Source of the DNA: Pempheris klunzingeri
Taxonomy: Eukaryota; Chordata; Actinopteri; Acropomatiformes; Pempheridae
Length of the DNA stretch: 64,000 nucleotides
NCBI RefSeq assembly: GCF_042242105.1
Contig: NC_092018.1
Location: 26,592,167 to 26,656,166, forward strand
Reading direction: 5' to 3'
The translations under genes were made by a program, and so were the position numbers. Position 1 is the first letter of the stretch. Each line of letters starts with the position of its first letter. The notes beneath the pieces were generated by a model. That model did no database searches. It was not told the DNA's origin and saw only the letters and a list, made by a program, of their open reading frames with translations. Below are positions 1 to 13,188 of the stretch, one piece after another.

Positions 1-1803
1 CTAAAAGTCTGGGCATGTTACTATCTTGAGCATTTTATTTGGCTTGTCTGCAGAAGAAGTATGACTTTGAAACCTGCATAGCAAAAACGTGATGATTATG
101 TGATGATTATATTATGTGTTATTTTCCCCAGTTATTCTCCCTTCAGCCACTGTGAGGTGCTTGATCATATACAACAAATCTAGTGTTTGCTTTTTTTTTT
201 ATATCACCACTTACAAAATGATTGAGTGATACACGGCAGTAATAAAATGATGTGGTGAAACAGCCATTACAGTCAATTCACTTAAAAGACTGCCTGTTCC
301 TGCATTTTGTAGTTGATTTTGAATGAACTTAACCAGAGCCCATTTTTCACAAAATCATCAGGTATGATAAAAGCTAAGTAGCCTACTTCTGTGGGCCCAT
401 GGATCATTGCCATCCAGTCTTGCAGTTACAGTCATTTTCAATTCTGCCAAACAAGAAGCCGACCCAGCAAAATGAGAATTAATGGAAAAAGACTCAGCCT
501 TTTAATGGAATAACTCAAAACACAAACAATGTGTCATTTGTCATTCAGTATGTGCGTTACTGTTCATCGCAGTATGTTGCGCTGTATTCCCATAAATGTG
601 TTTAAAAGCTGCACCAGTGTGTGCTGTCCCACAGCATACGTACAAACTGATGTATTAGAGGCTGTTCTACTTAAGTGGCTAACCTCTATTTGGCAAGTGA
701 ACAACAAATATTGAAAACTGTCAAACTCCCTTCACATGACGGAAGCCTGCCTTCTGTGCATTTACGCACAGATGAAGTGCAAGCTGCCATCTTGGCAAGC
801 GGAGGCAGTATATTTTGATCGCTCATCATCTTTGGTTCTTATTCTTGACATTTTAAAGACAGGGCTCATTTTCAAATACATAAAAATTAAACTAATTTTT
901 GTTGAGCAAAATGCACCCACAGCTGCAGGATTTGTCCCAGACAAACACCAATTAGATCCATATTAGTTTTTTATATGACCAGGAGTGGGACACCATTTCT
1001 AAGTGCAAATGCAGGGAAAAGTGAAAACAACTTATTGCATGATTAAAGCCTGTGCTGGCCCAAACTGTTACTTAAAAAACTAGGTTGGCATCAGAGTATT
1101 TTAACGCTGCAATTCTTCTGATCCTGTCAGCCGGAAAAACTAGTTAAGTAAAAACTTGTAATTATTTTTCTATTTCTAGTCTTTCACACAGCATTTGTAT
1201 TAGTTAGTCGGATGCACAGTCTTTTCTCCTCACTTCATCTGCCCTCTCACAGCCCACTTTAATTATCTGTGAGCAGAATCTCCTCACCTTATTAATGCTT
1301 GCAAATTCTACCCAAGTTCAAGACTCGCCTATGGCTGAGACGGTGGGATTTTCACCTTAATGTTTTCTGAACTAACTTTGCAGGGGAATGATCTGTGGGT
1401 GGACAGCAAGCGCTGCAGCTGCTCTGTGAGCGCAGAAGTGGATGGCATACAAGCAGAGGAGAGAAGGCTTTTCTTAATAATGTGCTACAGGAAGACCATG
1501 GAACCGCACAGTTCAAAGTGTTCATCAAAATTCACACTCGCCAAGTTCAGTTTGCAGTGTCGAAGCCAACCTGCTGAGCTGTGCTGGAGGAAATCTATAG
1601 AAACAAATTTACTCCAAGTCAGTTGGTCTGGGCATGTGCAGAAGATAACAGGCTTCAATTACAAAGCTCTTTCTCCTAATTGAAAATGCAGCTAATAGCT
1701 TAAGTGCTCGCTATCTGGGATAGCTAAAATAAAGGGGCTCACTGGGTTGGGGCATTTACAATATGCTTCTGACTGGGGGTTTGAACCCTGGAGCAGCCTT
1801 TTT

Positions 1804-1807
<4 letters not shown>

Positions 1808-1847
<40 letters not shown>

Positions 1848-1854
1848 TCTCCCT
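1808..1854. repeat. (TC)n microsatellite
   Basis: An almost uninterrupted TC dinucleotide run with a CCCTCTC interruption near its right end. The arginine/glutamate-rich open frame on the minus strand here is an artefact of the repeat. Confidence 0.9.
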
Positions 1855-2201
1855 CGACACTCCCCTCTGTGTGCCATTCAATAAAACTGAAAACCCTTCT
1901 CTCATATATCAGTAGAGATTGTGCTGCACTGCCTGTATAGTGATGCAAATAGCTCCAGACACTATTGGGGCAAATCATGGGCTTCTTGTTCTGCAACCTG
2001 TGCTCAATTCTGACGCCAGTTACATGATGTTGTATTAGATCAAATAATGCAGCCGTTCGAGACAGTTTCAAAGTGCACATGCACCACTTGAACTTAACCA
2101 TGTGGTAAAAATCTGGTTGCGGTTTCCAAAGTCCCGTGCTGTGCTGTGCTGTGCTGTGTGTTCCTACTTTGCTTTGCAGTGTTTGGCCCAAAATATAACA
2201 T

Positions 2202-2203
<2 letters not shown>

Positions 2204-2233
<30 letters not shown>
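2204..2233. repeat. (CA)n microsatellite
   Basis: A perfect CA dinucleotide run followed by a purine-rich AGAAAGAGAAAG tail. Confidence 0.9.
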
Positions 2234-2238
<5 letters not shown>

Positions 2239-3924
2239 GAAAGAAAAAATCCCATTACATTTTTAACTACTCAGGCTGCTCCCATGAGCTGTAGAGGGCA
2301 AGGAATAACAAAGCTGAGGAAAGTCTCGGCTCCTTACCTCTGATGGGCTATTAGTTATTCCAGCTAGCAGAAGCCCCATTAGGTCTGCCATTTAATGCTC
2401 CCATGCCACATTCTCACATGAAAGCTACAAGATTGATAAGCCGACCATCTCACCTCAAGCTTCTCTTGTGTTTGAGAAATGCGGTGCCTCGAATAATCTG
2501 ACAAAGAGCTGATTTAGCTACCTGTGTAGCTTGTAGTATGTGACACTACTGAAAACAATGAAACACATTTGCACTAGCCTCTCCAGAGACTTCGGCCAAG
2601 GACACAAGAATGTAAGTGGTGGTACGGTACAATCCGCTGCCTTTAAACATATTATCAAATGATTTATAGGGATCCACGTGGAATATAGGAAATGAGCTGA
2701 ATGGCAGCGTGAGATAAAACTTCTGTGAGCTGTGCTGACAGATACAATGGAGAAGAAAGATGCCTCCTGTTCTCCACAGCATGTCTGGTTAGTCGGACTA
2801 AAGGTGCAGCTAAGAATCCTGTGACACAACATCTTTTCTAACACAACATGTCCTGTTAATCACACCTAACCATGCTGCCAAATGAAAAAGCTGCTGGACA
2901 AAGGAAGACATATGCGTAGCATTAGAGGGAAAAAAAAAGATTACACTGGCAAAAAAAGTGCCTAATTAAGCATGAGCGAATTGATTCGTCTTTCTGTCAA
3001 GGCTTTCTGTCGCAATCCCTCCGTACTGCCCAGTTGTTCGGTCATGTAAAGGAAAACGGTTTTAGGATGGGGATTTTAATTGAAACTTGAAAAAAAAGTT
3101 TTGGCTCGTTTAGCCGAATAGTTTCTCTACATGTCTGAGATAACTGAAATAGCATAATGCAGTTTGCTACTGCAGTATTACACAAAGGCCAGACAGAACT
3201 CGAGCCCAAATGCATAATTTATCTTTTATTTGGCTGCAGGCCTTTATTGCGTTCTGCAGCCTGCGGTGACTGTTTGAACTTTGTAAATTAGACTGATGAT
3301 TAAAACTGTAAGTACATGATTGCTAGAGGCAGAAACAGAGAATAGGATATATGATCAGCTGGTATGATTGTAAATATTTACATATTTAATACAGCAAAAC
3401 AAATATCAAAACTCACAAGACTTGTGTGTTTGCTACCACAGCTGCTGTATCAAACACACAGGATAAGAGAGGACCACCTGCACAGTGACTTGATGTAATA
3501 CATTTATATCATTTCATTCTGGACAGCAAGCCATTTGTGACTAAATAACAGACTGGCTGATATTACACAGATTCATCAATGAGCTCTTTTATGTCAGGGA
3601 TGAAAGATGAACCTGCTTTCTGTATAATGCATCTCACTGTATGCAAGTTTTTTTTTTTTTCACAGAGGGGAGCTGCCACTGCAGTTTCAGCTAATGGGAA
3701 TCAGATTTTAGCAATAAAACTGCGTGCTTCAGTTCAACAGCTGGGTAACCATATAGAACTGAACAAACCCAGCATATTGCAAAACAAGTCACCATGCACT
3801 GACCTTTACTTCCTTATCCCAAAACAGACAAGAGCAGAGGAGAAAAAAGTACTTTTCTCCGCAGATTGTTTGAAAATTTACCTCTCATGCCTCGCAGTGG
3901 AAATTGATTTTTGGAGGGCAACGG

Positions 3925-5938
<2,014 letters not shown>

Positions 5939-6600
5939 GTTTGCGCGGTGTCGGCTCCTCCTCATGTTTAGGGCTCTCTGTTGCATGCGTCCCAGCTCCA
6001 CATGTTAGAAGCACTCGGCGTTATGTCCAGATAGTTGGACACGCACCCAGGACGCCTGTTTCCACGGAAAATATACACACTTTGCGCCGCCGCCGGATCC
6101 GCTTTGCGCACGGCCGCACACCTGTCGGAGATGTGAGTAGCTCCAGAAGGTGCGCATCAACCTCTGCCTGTAGTTTCCTGCCTTACATCAGCTTGATAGC
6201 GCATATTTGAGACTGCCACCTTACGAAGCCCTTGGATGGACGCGCTCAAGCCTGTAGCCTCATGAGAATGGCACTGCTTAGCGCGCGGTTTGGGAGGCAG
6301 AAAAATGCATTTTAAACACCGAGCCGCCAATTGTCAAATCTGGGTTAAGTGACAGAAAAGAGACAGGGAACCGACCAAGTGAAGAAATCTGAGAGGAAAA
6401 AAAAAAAACTGTGGTCCAAACCCGACAAGTTGGATGTATCCTGATTCCGACGTGGACAGCGGAGGGAAAAGGCGCAGCCTGCTGTGGATTAGACCCGTTG
6501 ATCGTGGCATCAAGAATAAATCAGTTGTATAGCAACAGGAATGATGTTGGTGCTGGATTATACTGAGCTCACTGGCGCTCGTTTCAGGACTTGAGATGCC
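5939..6600 (-). promoter_or_regulatory. probable 5' UTR/promoter region of the minus LRRTM gene
   Basis: Immediately upstream (minus strand) of the ATG at 5938 the DNA becomes richer in CpG and GC than its surroundings, for example CGCCGCCGCCGG near 6087-6098 and GCGCGCGG near 6280. That is typical of a neuronal gene 5' region. No TATA box was identified, and the transcription start is not placed. The plus-strand open frame at 5941-6210 is a by-product of this GC-rich stretch. Confidence 0.4.
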
Positions 6601-6903
6601 CTCTCCTGGTCACCGAGTGACTCTCCACAGCCACCGCCAAAGTAGACTTCATTGTCCTCACGAGCAGAGCCTGCATATCAATTAAAGCAGAGGAGTGGGA
6701 AGTCTGTTTGCCCAGCATTTAAGATATTTGTGAAGATGCAGAACCACTCAGACGCCTCCTCACAGCCTGTATTTGAGCGGTTTGGGATAAATATCATGCA
6801 GCGCGCTCATTGCAAGCTTAATACGAAAAAAAGCTGTTAGATATTTGAATTTTTTATGTCCTAAATTGATTTCAGGCACACAGAATGACACATTTAATGA
6901 CAC

Positions 6904-6904
<1 letters not shown>

Positions 6905-6986
<82 letters not shown>

Positions 6987-7065
6987 GTATATGTATGTGT
7001 ATATATGTGTTTGTGTGTGTGTGTGTATGTATATGTATATATATGTGTGTGTATATATATATAAT
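6905..7065. repeat. compound (TA)n-(CA)n-(TG/TA)n microsatellite
   Basis: An AT dinucleotide run passes into a CA run, then into mixed TATG/TGTG repeats. Reading frames across it give only Tyr-Ile and Thr-His or Cys-Val runs and are not genes. Confidence 0.9.
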
Positions 7066-10000
7066 GTAATATATCTAATATGTCTAATATTACTGGTGCT
7101 TTACCATTTAAGGATCATTTGAATGCTGCTTCTTTAATACACATTTATACTATTTGATAGTTTATAAGAATACCTCATATTTTAGAAGTTTATCATGTTT
7201 TGTAAAATCTTAACCTGAAAGTAACTATGTCAGATAATGACTAAAAAGTAAAACCTTTTTGAAGTATAGCCTAACCTGGAAATACTCAAGTGAAGTACAA
7301 GTACCTCAAAGATTACTTTAATGACATCACTTGAGTAAATGTACCTCCTTCTGGTATTAAAGCCGACTCATGCATCCTTGCGTTGCTGTGCTGCTGCCTG
7401 CCTATATGCATTAATGGCTATTTTATATCATATATTTACCTGAGACTGTATCAGCAGTGCAGCCTGTGTTATTTTTGGTTTCACTGCTTGTCTACAAAGT
7501 CGCACTAACTACAAGTCCCCCCGCCCTGCTAACTCCAGAGGCCCCCCAGTGGTTCTACTCTGGATCTGGGCCTGCATCTAAGGAGCTTCTGGCAAGCTCA
7601 GATGTTAATATGATTCTTATTTAGTGCTTCATAGGCAGACGGGCCTATAATGAAAAGGTCAGCTTGTTAGTAAGTCTGAACACAGTAACAAGCAAGAAAA
7701 TCAATGTACATTGTCTTCTACAGGTATCTATAGAATCCAGGTGTTGGCCATTTTCAATAAACACACACATATTAGTTTTTTATACAGACTGACTTGTAGA
7801 CACATTGTTTGAAACTGAAAACTCAAAAACTTTTGACTGGCAGTGTAGGCTTAGCATTCAGAGGAAAACAACAGATGGGTTGCAAAGTGTGTATATATTT
7901 TTTTTATCTCATCTACTTGCTTTTAAAAGTCATTTTTAAATCTATGCCAAGACAACAAACTTAAGAGAGCCAGTTTTTCCACCAGTCATTATCGTATTTG
8001 CATATTGTCACTTAAATGCGTCATGCGTAAACAAAAGGAGCTCTTAAGGCCTCATAATGGGACTTTGAGTCAGGGTCAAAGTCATCACTTTTAATGGGTC
8101 CCTCTGCCTCTGTACTTAATGAGTAGCGTAATTACCAGTGATGGACATTAATGAACATTTGACCTCAAACTGCAGATAGTTTGTGACAAAGAAATGGGTG
8201 GAAACAAAAATAAAACTCATGCATCTAACACTTCAATGGCAGTCAGTGATTTAATTTTCATTGTTAGATCAATTAGCTATCTGGAGTTGAAGGAAGGGGC
8301 ATGAACTACCAAGGTGACTGAAAGAATAGAAAATACAATATTCAATACACTTTGAATGTAGCATAATGTTTAGTTTACTACATCACACTGAACTGATTTC
8401 ATTTATTCATTAACTCTTTTTAGACTCTAGGTTTTAGCCATCCTTGCTTTTTAGCTATGACTATGAACTATGACCTTAAAATTTAACATTTAAAATTGTA
8501 TATTAAATGGAGACTTATGTATTTTGAACCATTCAGCACATTTCTCCCCTCATTTTCCAGTGCTTTAGACATGTAATATTACTATATTGTAGTGTGAAAT
8601 TATAGTGTGTCATCTCCAAAAATTCTCTTACTCATAAGAGAATAAATTAGAAAAAGCAATGGCCCATGAATGGAGCCTTGAGGTATCCCTGAATAGACAG
8701 TAGCAGTTTCAAAGTTGAACAGTGAACATACTACATATTACAATGAATTACTCACAGTCATCAATCCAGTTAAAAGCATTCCAGTTTTTATCCCAACCTG
8801 GATAACTTTGCTAATCTAAAAGTTTTTGAGAGACTAAGAAATAAGGATGTGGAAACAGTTCCATCATTTCGGACTGTTCGGGTAGGATGCATTTTATGAA
8901 CTCTAAAGATCATAAAAGAGTATGTGTTTTATGACACTGTATCCGTGCCATCCATTAGGTCCCAACTATCACTATAAAAGAATCATACCTGCACAAGGGG
9001 AATTCAAGACATAAAGATAATCTTTTTATCTTTTTCACATGGTAATGAAATTGCTAATAATAATAATGAAGTTACATTTTTTAGATTTAATTTCTATAAT
9101 TTGTTGAATAGTGATTTAAATACAGATTAATCAAGAAATATCATATACTCTCTTAAGGTCTAACCCTACTGTTGGACCACCTAGAATTTGCACCATTGTG
9201 TCAAACAACAATTACCTTTGAAGCACAAATGCACATATCTGTGGTTTATCTTTGGTTTATACCAAACTGATCATAATTTGTAAAAATATACTATTGTCCG
9301 TCTGTCACAAATTTGACACCCTTTTTCTCTTTATCCACAAGTCAAAGCTCTTTTAATTTTGGTATATATACTGTCAAAATGTATTTATGATGTTTTGAGT
9401 TGAATAACCAGAGATCATTATGGAAGAAAAAAAAATCATATCTCCTACCTCATTCTTAAAAATCACAGCACGTTGCTGTGCAATCATCTGTTGTGCTAAG
9501 TTCATTTAAATTCCCCGTGGTCTCTGCATCAGCCCTTATTTATGTTGTCGAACAAATCTGACATGACCCACTTTCACATTTCATCGAGCTCTTCGGAGGT
9601 ATTTGCGATAACTGGCAATGCAGAAGTGCATGGATCAATAATTGAGTTTCACGGTATATTCATAGTCAACTCTCAACATTGGAAGGAATATCACAACTTT
9701 TAACTCTCCCAACTCAAAGATTTTCTTATTTTTATATCTCACTTGCAGCTTGAATTTGACTACTTGTTGAGAATGACTTGTGTTTTAGTTTTTGTGACCT
9801 GCTGACTACTTAATGATCGTCTGTACGTCATGATAATATTCTCACAGGCGTCATTAAGTGAAAATCAACCCCACGTGAGACCAGGATGTCACTGTCTTGA
9901 CAACAAAAGCATGGAAACCCAAGCTATAAACAAAGGTGTAGTACCACCATATGCACTCACCTCACTTTGCAAATAACTCAGCCACCAAATTGCTTCCTAT

Positions 10001-11010
10001 GAAACTTTAATGACTGTCTGTGACTGACTGAGCCCTGAATAATAGAGCAAGGGAAGGGCCTGCTTTTTTGCAGCATAATGAATCCCACTGAAACAGAGTG
10101 AAGAAATGTATATATAGTAAAATAATTAGGACAAAGAGAGACTTAAAACAGTCTTCAAGCAGGTTCTATTTACTCTGACCCTGACTTCTAAATGTGTAAA
10201 TTTAATTACCCTGCAAATCCAAGCAGCAGGTAAATATTTCTCGAACAGAGGGCTCATCCCCAAACATCTGGCACTTTATCCCCTGCTGCTTCGATGACTC
10301 AAATGAGTAAAAAAAGAGAAAAGAATACTGCGTTTACTTCTTTCGATATACCAAGGGCTGTATATCGACTTTGCTCTTACTCTGTGCATAAAGTGTTTTC
10401 CTTAAAACTGATCCTCAGCTCATCACTACTCATTGATCGTGTCTGTGCACGGGCCTTTTTTAAGTTGAAGTTCTTAAAGTTGTGCCCCTGCTGGACGATA
10501 CGCAGAGTCCTGAGTGGATTCTTGAAGTTTTCTGAAACTGAACTGAAAAGTTGTTCATTTGACCTGGATTCATATTCTGTTTAAAACTAAGGAACTATTT
10601 TCTTAGTGTGCATGATAAGCATGTCTTCTCTTTAGACCAATTCACATGCTGAAACACCAGCAGCAGAGGTGCTACAACATTCATGAAGTTAATGAGAGAA
10701 AGGTGGTTGAAAACATCATTAAAACACTCGTGTATTAAAGGTTAAACCGGTGCTCTTCAGAGAGTCTTGGCTTGTAGCAGAGTTTGACAGCAGATGATGA
10801 TTCCAAACCTTTATGTGGTAGTCTACCTTTTCAAATATCACTCTCATGCATAAGAAAACACACTTCTGCAAGGAAGCCTGTGAGGATCAGTTGGTAATGC
10901 ATTATAGAGATGATTATAATGGGCTTTTGCATTTAAATCCTGCGTCAAACAGTCACAGATGTGTGTATGAGGCAATGAGGCAGAACAGGTCGAAGAAAAA
11001 AAAAAACTTT
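7066..11010. other. intergenic spacer between the divergent LRRTM genes, no gene seen
   Basis: About 3.9 kb of AT-rich DNA without a supportable exon. Some stretches look like ordinary unique spacer. Regulatory elements shared by the two flanking LRRTM genes could lie here, but nothing in the raw sequence identifies one. Confidence 0.5.
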
Positions 11011-11320
11011 ATTAAAGGGATAGTTCGGATTTTAGGTGCTGGAAGAAGTGCTTAAGTTAGTTTATAACTGCAGATTGTATGTATGACCGTGGATGGAGTG
11101 AGCAGAAAAATATTGTTAGCCACCTGATAAAATGCCCACCTAAAAAAATCAATATCACTTTAATTGTACACTATATTAACAATATTCTTATTCCCCGTCC
11201 ACAGCGCTACATTGTTTAGCATCCTTACTCCTGCCTGCTTCTCCAAATTCTGAGCGTGCCACCACAATCTATTGTAAGTAACACAAGTAATACACTAGCT
11301 ATTGATAAGTACCTCATGCA
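11011..11320. mobile_element. truncated copy of a common teleost palindromic repeat
   Basis: Starts with TTAAAGGGATAGTTCGGATTT, which I recognise as the end of a widespread fish non-autonomous DNA repeat. The interior (CCACCTGATAAAATGCCCACC and CCCCGTCCACAGCGCTACATTG) also fits it. The matching inverted end is missing on the right: homology fades after ACCTCATGCAGG near 11320. Identification is from memory of fish repeats, not from a search. Confidence 0.55.
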
Positions 11321-12500
11321 GGCTTACAGTCAGGCACAGGAAGGAAATCCAGACAAGCAAACAAATCCAGAGGAGGAAGGCAGGTAGCAGATATCAGGCA
11401 AGAAATCAGGCACAGATAGAGGTGGAGGTGGGAAGTTCCTCAGAAATGTACAGGCCTGGGTGAAGTGGGAAGTGGAGGCAGGGACGGAGAGGAAAATAAA
11501 ACTAATTAAAGCTGCAAGCAGCGTTGGAGGGCCCTCACACCTCCGTGCACGTCGTGGCGTGCGGCGGCTCCGTCCTGTTGCTGGACTCCGACCCTTCCAC
11601 GCGATAAAACAGGGAACAGAACATCAGTGCTTCTCTTCTACAGCTGACTCAATCAGTGAGTTTGTTTATGTCATTGTGTTACTTCGATGCTTTTAATGGT
11701 TAGTTTGGATCCAAAGAAATATTTATATAGCACACAACAACACAAACATACTAACCGAATGAGGCAGCAGCAGAGCAGCAGCTTCCTGTGTTCTGTGTGG
11801 TAAAATCCCTGTTTTAGTGAATGTAGTCTGGTGTGTGTGCAGAGAGCGATATAACGGCTGTTTGTGGTTAAACCAAAAGGATCTTCCAGGTCTCTCTCTG
11901 TAGGGATCCTTTCCATGATGCTGTCACACACTTAGAATAACACTCTGAGCCTGTCAGTGGATCAAACAAGCTCTTTTAGTGGACTTACTGTGATCAGGTG
12001 CAGTTGGCAGTCGACTGAGGCAAACTGGACCAATTTTTTTTTTTTTTTTAAAGTTCCACTTTAATGTCTGACTGAGCTGCAGTGAAACGAGGAAAGCTTC
12101 AGTGTGACTGCAGGATTAGTTGGTTCTGTCATGAGGAAACCAACTGGAGGTTCCTGCAGGGAGACTCTGACCCATGTGACGACATGACACCTCATCGCTT
12201 CACACCGTCGCATACTAAGAGCAGAGGATGGGCCGCATGTGTCGTACATCCAGATCACACACCTGAACGCAACACAAGCTGATTTGTAACGCTGCAGTAG
12301 GAAATATTACATTATAATTCTGGTTGAAATAACCCATTTTGTCACTACAATATTTATTTGAAGGTTTCCTTTAAAAACAAATGTGTCTGAGTGCTGTTCC
12401 CTTTGTGTTTAGATTTTTTTTGGCCTGTAAATGCACCAGTGATAATATCTAATTATATGAAAACACACTTTGTCCGTGACTCCTCAATTTAAAAGAAGAG

Positions 12501-12590
12501 CTGGAGCTGGAGGCAGGACGTGGTTAGCCTAGCTTAGCATAAAGAGTGGAAGCAGGGGGAAACAGCCATCCTGGATCTGTCCAGAGTTCA
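12501..12590. repeat. fragment of the GCTTAGCATAAAG fish repeat
   Basis: Contains GGTTAGCCTAGCTTAGCATA, AGTGGAAGCAGGGGGAAACA and CCTGGATCTGTCC. These match the terminal part of the repeats at 25323-25803 and 50451-51082 in this window. Confidence 0.6.
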
Positions 12591-12900
12591 AAAACACACC
12601 TGTGAACACCTTGGAGAGAAAGCTAAATAGGACATTTCTGAAAATGTTGAACTGTTTCTTCATGTTACAATTAGACAAATTAAAATGACATGTCATTTTA
12701 TTATATGATACATATTATAATATTATAATATTATTTTTATGTGCAACATTAAATCAAATCAGATCAGCTGATACTCAGTAAACAGTCCTTGATTGTATCC
12801 CAGTATGATATGAACAGTAAGACACCAGTCTGAAGAGTTCTGAACGATGCTCTACAGAGGAACAACTACACAGGAAATCAATATTTAATTTCTAATTTTT

Positions 12901-12906
12901 TTTATT
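12901..12906 (-). terminator. candidate AATAAA poly(A) signal for the 644-aa ORF
   Basis: TTTATT on the plus strand reads AATAAA on the minus strand, about 285 bases beyond the stop codon of the intronless ORF and just past the 124-bp tandem duplication. Position and orientation fit a 3' end, but the motif is common in AT-rich DNA. Confidence 0.35.
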
Positions 12907-12931
12907 TCAAATTATTTCAGATTTTTTGTTT

Positions 12932-13179
12932 GTTTGTTTTTTGTATGTTGGATAAACCGGAGCACCCGGAGAAAACCAGTTTAAACACAGAGGAACAGAT
13001 CAGATCCTGACCGACGGATCGCTCCCGTCTGTCAGGACATGAAACTGAACCTCGTGTTTGTTTTTTGTATGTTGGATAAACCGGAGCACCCGGAGAAAAC
13101 CAGTTTAAACACGGAGGAACAGATCAGATCCTGACCGACGGATCGCTCCCGTCTGTCAGGACATGAAACTGAACCTCCA
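12932..13179. repeat. two tandem copies of a 124-bp unit
   Basis: The block beginning GTTTGTTTTTTGTATGTTGG and ending ACATGAAACTGAACCTC occurs twice in a row with a period of 124 bases. The copies differ by only about one visible substitution in the comparable part (AACACAGAGG versus AACACGGAGG). The duplication is therefore recent. It lies directly downstream of the ORF's stop codon, in its presumed 3' UTR. Confidence 0.9.
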
Positions 13180-13188
13180 TGTCTTGTT

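Larger units (their letters stand above)
1..3924. other. non-coding spacer downstream of the minus-strand LRRTM gene
   Basis: No credible coding exon was found on either strand. Open frames here are short and lack family resemblance or coding character. The stretch holds a (TC)n tract at about 1808-1854 and a (CA)n tract at about 2204-2233, with AT-rich unique DNA otherwise. It may include the 3' UTR of the minus-strand LRRTM gene, whose stop codon is at 3925-3927. A second, long-isoform C-terminal exon of the type known for LRRTM3/4 was looked for and not recognised. Confidence 0.6.

Noticed and set aside
1739..2227. Minus-strand 162-aa frame
   Set aside because: Half of it is (GA)n/(TG)n microsatellite translation (Arg-Glu and Cys-Val runs); the rest has no homology.
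6760..7069. Frames with Cys-Val, Tyr-Ile or Thr-His runs
   Set aside because: Products of the TA/CA/TG microsatellite; the same applies to similar frames at 27219-27521, 36006-36287, 45093-45536 and 48905-49220.
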